This document shows positions 24,101-33,100 of a stretch of DNA of 64,000 bases, piece by piece; position 1 is the stretch's first letter, and the number at the start of each line of letters is the position of its first letter. Source of the stretch: Ischnura elegans (lineage: Eukaryota; Arthropoda; Insecta; Odonata; Coenagrionidae). The notes under the pieces were generated by a model. The model did no database searches, had not been told where the DNA came from, and saw nothing but the letters and a program-made list of their open reading frames with translations. The stretch lies in contig NW_025791658.1 of assembly GCF_921293095.1 (NCBI RefSeq), forward strand, positions 806,001 through 870,000, written 5' to 3'. Made by a program: the position numbers and the translations under genes.

Positions 24101-27100
24101 TTTTTCGCCCCATACGGATTTGTTTCTTGGCTAGGAATTGTCCAGGTAGCCGCTTTCTCCGCTTAATGACCTTTCCAAGCGGGGTGCCGGACCCTTTACT
24201 GGGCAACTGGGCAAATATAATCCTCGACCCTTTTCCCGAATTATTGTAGTAAATATCAGTTCGTCAATGTATACCTTTCATTAAGCAATGCTTATAGAAC
24301 TTTTAAACGAAGTTCTACGGTTATTTTTAGGGTTTTTAGCAAAAGGGCATTACCGTATAAGCGCGTGTAAGAGGCGCACCTTTTTTCCCAGATATTGCAG
24401 CCGAAAATGAGGGTGCGCCTCTTACACAAACTTCTTATCTTCCCCCCCTCCCCTTCACCGATTGCAAGTTCAAGGGGAACTGAGTGGCCTTGGTTTTCAG
24501 CGTGAGTCAGTCATCTGAAACCCTGGGTCAAAATCAAGCAGCAGGCAGGGGAGTTTCTCCCTTAGTGACGTATTTTTAAAATGCTCCTGTTTGAATTTCT
24601 TGCAAGCATCGCGCCGTCACGTCGGTACCCCAGAGGTGAACATTGAAAAGATCGCGCGTGGTGATTCGCTCCAGTGCGCACGCTAAATTTATTGCCACGA
24701 GTGGGCATCCCGCGGCATTTATTCTGCATATAGTAATATTGGTGTCAAAACCTGCGGTTGAAAAAATTCGAACGAGTGTGCTCATTGTTGGACTTAATGG
24801 TGGATAGAAGAAATCGGAAATGCTTATAAGTGAAGAGTGCTGAAGGAGAGGTCGGGGGGAAGAGGGCTCCCTCCCCTCCGTATTTAAAGCTATGAGCGAA
24901 GGAGCAAGGGAAGAACACGTCCGATCTTGCATGTGACGTCATTGCTTTTAAAGCAAAGGGGCGAAGGCGCAGCAATGTGATATACGCAGTTTGCGTTGCC
25001 TGAGTTTCCAGTCCGTCTCGTCTTGTTTGAATGCGCTTATGCTACGCTTGTTTCTTCCGAAATTGTGCTGTTTGGACTATGTTTAATATTAGTAGCCTTA
25101 TTTTAGCTATAAATCTTTGTGTAAAACAATTAGAGCTTAAAAACTTAAATTCTGTCAGATATGCATCGCGTTAGATCTCTTTCTTTTTTTGAACCTCGTG
25201 CGTGTCATACACTTGCTGAAAGATATCGAGATATCTTCGAGCTCAGAAGGTGACTCACATAGCATTTTACCTCCAGAAACTCGGGGAATTGAACCTGGTA
25301 GACCGAAAAAGGTCAGTTGGTGGAATGGGGTAGGGATGAAACACGTTTCCATTGTTCCCCTGTAACTTGATATTTTCCTGTGGAGTCTCGGAAAGGAAAA
25401 AAACGGCAGAGGCATTAGCTGATGGAGAGCCGAGTGTAGTTCCGTTAGGCCCCTTGCACACACACCGATTTTGGACGGCTGGTAAAATATTGGCCGATAT
25501 TTTACCGGCGAAGCGATGCTTGCACACACGCCGGATTTTTACCGGTCAAACGATACGTTGCTAAGTTTTTGAGCCGGCGTTGGCGATCCACAGTGACAAT
25601 AGCCGGCAGCTAACCGGCATTTTGCCGGTGCCGGGGTGTGGTCGGTACGTGTGCAAGCTCCAATGCTCTCCCATTGTTCACTATTGGAATGTGGACGGCC
25701 GATATTTTACCGGCCGTCCAAAATCGATGCGTGTGCAAGGGGCCTTAAATCTACGACGTGGTTATTAACCTACGGCACTGAGATTGCCCCGATTGTTGTT
25801 CAATCTCTTGGGAAAGCTCATGCTATGTGCCTGTCGTGTTTTGCCTTAAAATTTTCCGCGGTTGCAATTCTATTGCAATACTCCTGCGAGAGCTTTTAAA
25901 CAAAATTGTTCGTGAGTAGGACAAGCAACGTAGAGCGATGGCGTATGCAAAGAGAGGATCGGAACTCTTTCTACTCCCTCTTATGCCGCCGCAGTTATCA
26001 AAATTTCCTCTTTCAAATAGTACTGAAAGAGGACATTTCGATAACTGTCGAAATTCCAGGCATACGTCTGAACACCGCACGATAGGATTAAAAAAATGTC
26101 GCAAAATTTTTTTTCTTTATAGCTTCGATCCGCAAAATAGGGGTGCGCCTCTTACACGTGTGCGCCTCTTCATCATCATCATTGGTCAACAATCCTAGGA
26201 TTGGTTTGACGCAGCTCTCCACTCTATTCTCCTTTCAGCTAATCTTTTCACACTTACGTATTTCTTCTCTTTCACATCTCTCTTCACTTGTTCCATGTAT
26301 TTTGTTCGAGGTCTTCCTTTTCCATTCTTACCTTCCACTTGTCCTTCGACGATTGTCTTCATCAGGCCATCATGTCTCAGGATGTGGCCTATAAGGTTGT
26401 TCCGTCTTCTTATTAAGGTTTTCATGAGGCTTCTCTTCTCTCCTACTCTTCTTAGGACTTCTTTGTTACTAACTCTGTCGATCCATTTGATTTTCATCAT
26501 TCTTCTGTAGCACCACATTTCGAAGGCCTCTATCCTTGCTTTCTCCGCTGCGGTCATTGTCCATGCCTCACTTCCGTGTAGGAGCATACTCCAGATGTAG
26601 GATCTTATAAATTGTTTCTTTGTGCGCCTCTTACACAAGCTTATACGGTATATCATAGACCAACAAATACTTTAAAGGGAATGACATCTTTCAATGTTCT
26701 TAGAATACTTCTAGGTATTTACGATTTATGATATTAACATATTTTAGATCCATGATGCCCAAATCCACACTCTCCTCATTTGCGTCTGCTCTCCACGAGT
26801 TCTCTGAAAACATGGGAATGAAACATTTCGAATTTTCTAGAAGAATATTTTCCCGAAAAATTCTCATAAAACATCTTGAATCTAACAAAGTTGTTGTTTG
26901 AAACGGCTACATTATATTTATTAAGAAATTTCACTCAGATAAATATAAATTCATATTACGCACGAAATACAAAAAAAAAAAAAAAACTATTTCTAGAGTC
27001 ACTATCCTGGTCTTCATTATCACTTCTAGTGTGTATTTCCAGGATCGATCGATCCGTAATTAGCCTGGACATTTACCCAGTGCAAGCAAATTCCCGTCCA

Positions 27101-30100
27101 GTAAATTTGCCTAATGCTCCACTCGTCCAAGTAACTCTGATCACGTCGAGAACGTAAGCAAAACTAACAAAAGCTCTAAGGAACCAACGAAAGGCACATC
27201 AACAGAAAATTCTTGCTGTATAATTCCAAGAAAAAATGTAATTCCACCGAAACATCATTTGAAAGAAAATCCTTGCATGAGGAGGAAAGGGAATGCGTAC
27301 AGAACATTTACGGTTGAATTAGAATGCACGCAAAAAAAAATTGAAAAGAAAATGAGCTATTCAAAGAAGAATGAGATTATCATCTTCCACATACATATTT
27401 CAGTAGGAGGATACTTGCACCAATCTACTCTTGGGTTTGCCAGTTGGAGGATAATAAGTTTTCCAAGAAAACATTAATGCGCTAATGTGTCCCAAAGTAA
27501 GCCCGTGAGGAGCATAGGGCAGACCACCTTCATGGATACTGACCAGAGAACCAAGATATGAGAGTAATTACCTGGGTAGAGCAGTTCTCTTTCCATTCAT
27601 GGTATGGGCTGCATCGCACAGCAGGGTTCTACAGAAACCATCCCTTTTATAGGTAACGGAATGCGTAGAGAGAGTTAACGGCTATATTTGAATACATGCC
27701 AAGAAAATTTTGAAAAGAAAATGAGCTATTCAAAGAAGAGTGAGATTATCATCTTCCACATACATATTTCAGTAGGAGGCTACTTGCACCAATCTACTCT
27801 TGAATGTGCCACTTGGAGGGGAATACGTTTTTCCAAGAAAACATTAATGCTCTAATGTGTCCCGAACTAAGCCTGTGAGGTGCACAGGGCAGACCACCTT
27901 AATGTAACCTGACCAGAGAACCAAGATATGAGAGTAACTACCTGGGTAGAGCAGTCTCTTTCCTGCAATGGTATGGAATGCTTCTCACAACATGTGTCTA
28001 CGTAAAACATTCCTTATTTGTACATTAAATTTACGAATTTTTAGGATTTGCATTAATTAGTATTTATAGCAAAATTCATTTATAATATGTTTGTATTCAA
28101 AGGTTGATAAGAGGTTATTAAAAATAGTCGCTGTAATTTCAGCTCACGACAAAGAAATGAGAGAATCATATATTATTACAGTACGAGGGCTTTTTTCATT
28201 GGAGTTAAATCGGATATTTCATTGAATTTCCCCGCAAATGCACACTTAGAATGTGGCTAACAGAATAATGTATATCTTTAGATTTTGATCATTATAATAT
28301 CGCTCCTGTAAATTTGCTAGTAAGTTTTAAAAATAACAGTTAAACATCTAACCTAAGCGTCTCCAAAATTTGTTCTAGGTGATGATCAACTCCGTTAATA
28401 TGAACGCTAGAGTTCCGTTTAAAATTTGGAACCAATCAGCAGAACATCCAGAATGTAATTCCTCGCGTTGATTTTCAATAAATGCAACATGTACGTTTTT
28501 AGTTATTCCACCTTATAAACAAATAAGTGACCATGAGCACCTTCCTTGAGTGGGTCACTAAGCGCCGGAATGGGCCAAGATAATCCCCACGCGGACAATA
28601 GGAAAGGGTCGAACCTCTCGCACTGAGGGACCCTAATGGCGGTTGGGACCCACTTGGCATGCTTGGCCGCAAAACCGTGAAAACGCGGCCTGCAAAATTT
28701 TGCTTCGAAAAATTCAGGCCGTGAAAAAACGCCCTCCGTAGGGAAAAGGTTAAAGGATTCGAACTGGAATTTAGCTGATTAATGGAATATTTTAATTTTA
28801 TGGAAACAATTGGGCATATAGTTGATTCAACTAACATCTTTTTCAAATATTCTTAGGGGACACACCACCTCCCGAAAAATTATTGCATGCCGTCTCGTCA
28901 TTTACACTGCTAGGATGGTTTTCTGTCTGATGTATACATTCTTATCCACCAAACGCCATTTCAGTGGCACGCCCATCTGATACTCAGCTTCATCCAACTT
29001 CTTATTTTCAACAGGTAGCTCGCTTTACCCCCACTCCTACTGTCAAGTGTAGCGGACAATCCGAGGCATTTAGCAAAATACGCGTGCTTCTCCACCAGAT
29101 TTTCTTCAATTATTTTTAGTCCATCTTTGGAAGTTCTCACGAGATAAGCAGGTGAATTTGAATAGCTATCAGGGAGAAATCAAATATCCTGAGAAAATAT
29201 CCCTTCGTCTCCAACTGTGACAATAGGGATTTATAGCCTAACTCATAAATTATAACTTCATACATATATGTTTTCGGAAAAAAATACCGCATCAACTTCC
29301 GAGAAGCTCAGCTGCGAGGATAACGAGTTTTGCCAGAATGCTAAGTCTTGTTCCTATTTCTTCGTCTTTCCGACATTTATTTTCTTGCGTAAAATGCTTA
29401 AATAAAGTCAGAATTACGTCGTATTTGGTATAGTTGATTCAACTTTCGTTCTCTTCCTCTCTCCCTGCGCAGACAATCCTGACGATGCACTCCCGTGAGC
29501 CTCCCCGCTTCACCAAATAGGGTGGGGTGTCGAATCGGGGTGGTTGGCAGCCCTGTCTCATCATCCCTGCGTGCTGGGAGGGAATCGGTCGAAGGGGGTG
29601 TTTTTTTAAGGTGGTCATTAGATATTTTTGACGTCGTATTCAAATACTTTCATTGCTGCGTTTGTATTCAAGGTGTCTTTTTTTTTATTTTAAGTTCACG
29701 TACGGCCGATGATTGTTACGTAATCTATATTTTTTTTTAAATAACTTACATGGCTTATTATAATTACCAGACTGTAAAGTTGACGACATTGAGACTGTAA
29801 AAATCAGGAAAAAACCGTGAATTTTATAATTTTGGTAAATTATAAAATATAATTATAATTTTATAATTAGCGCCTGATGATGATGATTACTCATTGAAAC
29901 CCGGGTCGCGCTCTTATAAAATAAGTGGTATAAGTAACTGTTTATATCCAGGAAATTTTGGTAAAGATGGAACCCTGATTTATTCTCGTGTATCGCATTA
30001 ATATCACATTTGGGTCATTCCATGTCAGTTCATCCAGGCATGACACCCACCAACTCGGATTTTGATGAAACTTGGCAATTTTCATCCTTCCATGTAGGAA

Positions 30101-33100
30101 TGAAATAGTGTAAAATATTTCTTGGCTATCTCCAACAGTTTTTTTTTCACGACCTTTTGAAGTATGGGTGAAATTGCAGTTTTTCAATGAATGCAGTCTC
30201 CAGAGGCACTTGTACCTCCAGAGGGAAATAATTTGTCTCAGCCATAGTTTTCATCCGATTCTTGTGAAAATTTGCAGGTCTACTGTAGAAGTCACGAGGA
30301 TTCCAAAAACTAATTGAAAAATATCCAAAGGGATGTTGGAAATTCTCTAAACTCATGTTTCATAAGATTTTAGAAAATTTTGAGTCAAAAACGTGGTTCT
30401 ATAAAACATCAAATTTTGACCTGAGGCAATATCTGAATCATGCTAAATTATTTTTTCTAATATTCCTTAAGGTATGACCCACCACCTGTAAAAATAAAAT
30501 TCTTGGCTTTGTGCTTGCTTTGTTGTTAAAAAAATTTTATGTAAAAAAATCCCTTTTCACGACTCAGGTAGTCAGTGTTGGGTACCCCTTCAAGTGTGAT
30601 GAAATGCTTGTGTTAACTGTGAAAACTGTTAGAGATAGCCAAGAAATATTTTACACTGTTTCATTCCTACATGGAAGGATGAAAATTGCAAAGTTTCATC
30701 AAAATCCAAGTCGGTGGGTGTCATGCCTGGATGAACTGACATGGAATGACCCATTTATCGTATATGCGATTTTCACGTATTACTAATTATTACGTGTTAT
30801 CATCATAGGTTATCGTCAAGTCGGAGCCTGTGGCTGATGATGTGATTCTTTGATGAAGAAAACTACTCTATTAACGTTCTATTTCTCTCTACCTGCACAG
30901 ACAATCCTGACAACGCACATGATGACACACTCCTGTGCGATGCGATGCATTTTGTATCCATTTCAGGAGCCTCCAGGGCATGAGGGTGTCTTACGTGAAG
31001 AGATTTAGCTTTCCATATCGACATTTTACTATCTAAAATAACAGTGGTTTCAATTATTACCATACTTTCGTCAGATAGGTTTAAAGGTGTGTATTTATTG
31101 CCTGCATCACAGATAGTTCTCAGGAGATCCGAGGTAGATTTCTTGCTGAAAAAATATTTCCGTAACTGAGAAAGTTGTGAGTTGTGCTGATTCTTGATGT
31201 CATTGATACCCATTCCACCAAATTTTCTGGGCAACGTGCTCCTCTCCATATTCGAATTTTTATGGAGCATATTTTTCTCTGTCATTTGGGACTGAATTTT
31301 TCTTTGTAGGTCGTCTAGATCTGTTTGTGACCATTTGATTATACCGAAGGAGTATGTCAGGAGAGGGATGGCAAAGGTATTTATTGAATTAGTGAGGTTT
31401 TTGCTGTTTAATTCCGTGGGAATAATTATTCGGAATAAGTTAGTGCATCCACTTGTGATGTGCTGTATCGTCTCATAGGCATTATCACATTTTCTGCATC
31501 TGTCATCCAAAAAGTTTGGGTTTTTAATTATTGTTATTATAATTATCATTCTCGTTCTCTCTCCCTGCGCAGACAATCCTGACGACGCACATGATGACGC
31601 ACTCCTGTGAGCCTCCCCACTTTGCTTGCAAATAATTTGTATATAATGAATACAGTAATAGTGGGTGACGAATCGCAATCGATGCCTTTCATTTTGTTTG
31701 ATGAAGGAAACTACCCCATTGGCAATTTTAATGGGTGATTATTAATAGTTGTTTCCCTGAGCTCAGTGCCTCATGCATGCATTGGTAATCTCAGACGATG
31801 TAAAACTCCTATCTACTCGTATAGAAACTAGGTCCCTGTGACGTCATGTGGAGTGGCATCGCATGGGCGCCAATCTGGCCTTTTTCAAACGAGAATAAAA
31901 TAGACCATAAACATTTTTCTACACTGCGATTTCTAAAACCAAATAATTTGTATATTATAAATACACTAATGGTGGGTAACGAATCGCAATCAATGCATTT
32001 CGTTTTCTTTGATGTATGAAACTACCCTGTTACTATTAACATTCCTCATAATTTTACCCTTTTTAGATCAAGCTAAGCGTACAGCGTAGAAAATTAACAA
32101 ATGATTGGAAAATGAGAATCAGTTGAAGCATGCATTGCTTAGTTCAGGAATTGCCATATTTGAATCGACAATTGCGAGTAGTTTTCTACTCGACTCGAGA
32201 TCAAAAAGTATTACTTGGAACATCCCTATTATATCCTACCCTCGAAAACGTAACGTGCACGTTTTATTCCATAATTCCACTACGGGTAGGAGGCACTTTA
32301 GATATAAATAATTTTATAAAGAGAAATATTGTTTTAAATGCCCCATATTATAATAATGTCGTCTTTATTTCACAAGTGAATTTAGGACTAGATAGTCCTC
32401 TCTTACAATTAACTTGTTTGACAATCACATACATTCATGCCCTGGATGGTGGTCAATCCATCCAGGCGGGATTCGAACCCGCGACCTCTAGGTTAGCAGT
32501 CGGGGACTTTACCCCGGCGCCACCGAGACCGGCATTTATGTGTATACGCATGCATCCTGGTTATTACATATATTAATCACCGGCATCTGCCATTACTGAA
32601 TATATTTTTGGCATAACTCTGACTGCATCGTCGCCTGCCATCGGTCGGGAACCCCTTATATAATAATAATTATTAACAGAATAATTATTATCAGTGCTAA
32701 ATCTACAACTAAAACAGTGGTTTTATGAAAAATATAATTAAATGGTAATGTAAAATCCCTGGCATATTTTTCATTATTTGAATTTTTCTGTTCACTTCAT
32801 TAGTTTAATACGGCACCTGCTGACAAGCCTTAAATGGCTCAGCAGGACCAGGATGATCTTTTTATTACTGTAAGAAATGTAAGAAAATTGATTTAACTCA
32901 CGTTTTATGTAATTGTTCAGCTAATTTGCATTTGCTATGTGACAATATAATGTTCATATTTTTTAAATATATTTCTCTATCAAATTCTATGAATTCGATT
33001 ACAATATAATAACAATCAGTTCTGTGATTGAAATTTTTGTGAAATTGCATGTGTAAATAAATATTATATTATTATTTAAAAAAAAGAAAAAAATCATTCT

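Larger units (their letters stand above)
24353..26648. mobile_element. TA-inserted TIR element, family F
   Basis: Ends CCGTATAAGCGCGTGTAAG and GTGTAAG-containing inverse ending GCTTATACGG, with TA on both sides (24351-24352, 26649-26650). The motif GTGTAAGAGGCGCAC is repeated near both ends. It contains a Harbinger MITE (25448-25744) and a LINE fragment (26171-26620). No transposase recognised; part of its interior recurs at 5395-5665. Confidence 0.8.
29573..30849 (+). repeat. Duplicated intron block with exon A start
   Basis: Second copy of 1-324 joined without the Tigger-like element to exon A sequence (30809-30847). It carries an extra AT-rich insertion (29830-29945) and a 741-bp foldback element (30012-30752). 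Confidence 0.85.

Noticed and set aside
29440..31640. A second zinc-finger gene
   Set aside because: Each exon copy stops within 36 codons and lacks fingers 3-5; these are fragments.
32465..32535. tRNA gene on -
   Set aside because: Only the B box is good; flanks are shared with 46955, so a SINE.
32130..32576. 148-codon frame on +
   Set aside because: No domain; AT-rich codons; its last third is a SINE read in antisense.
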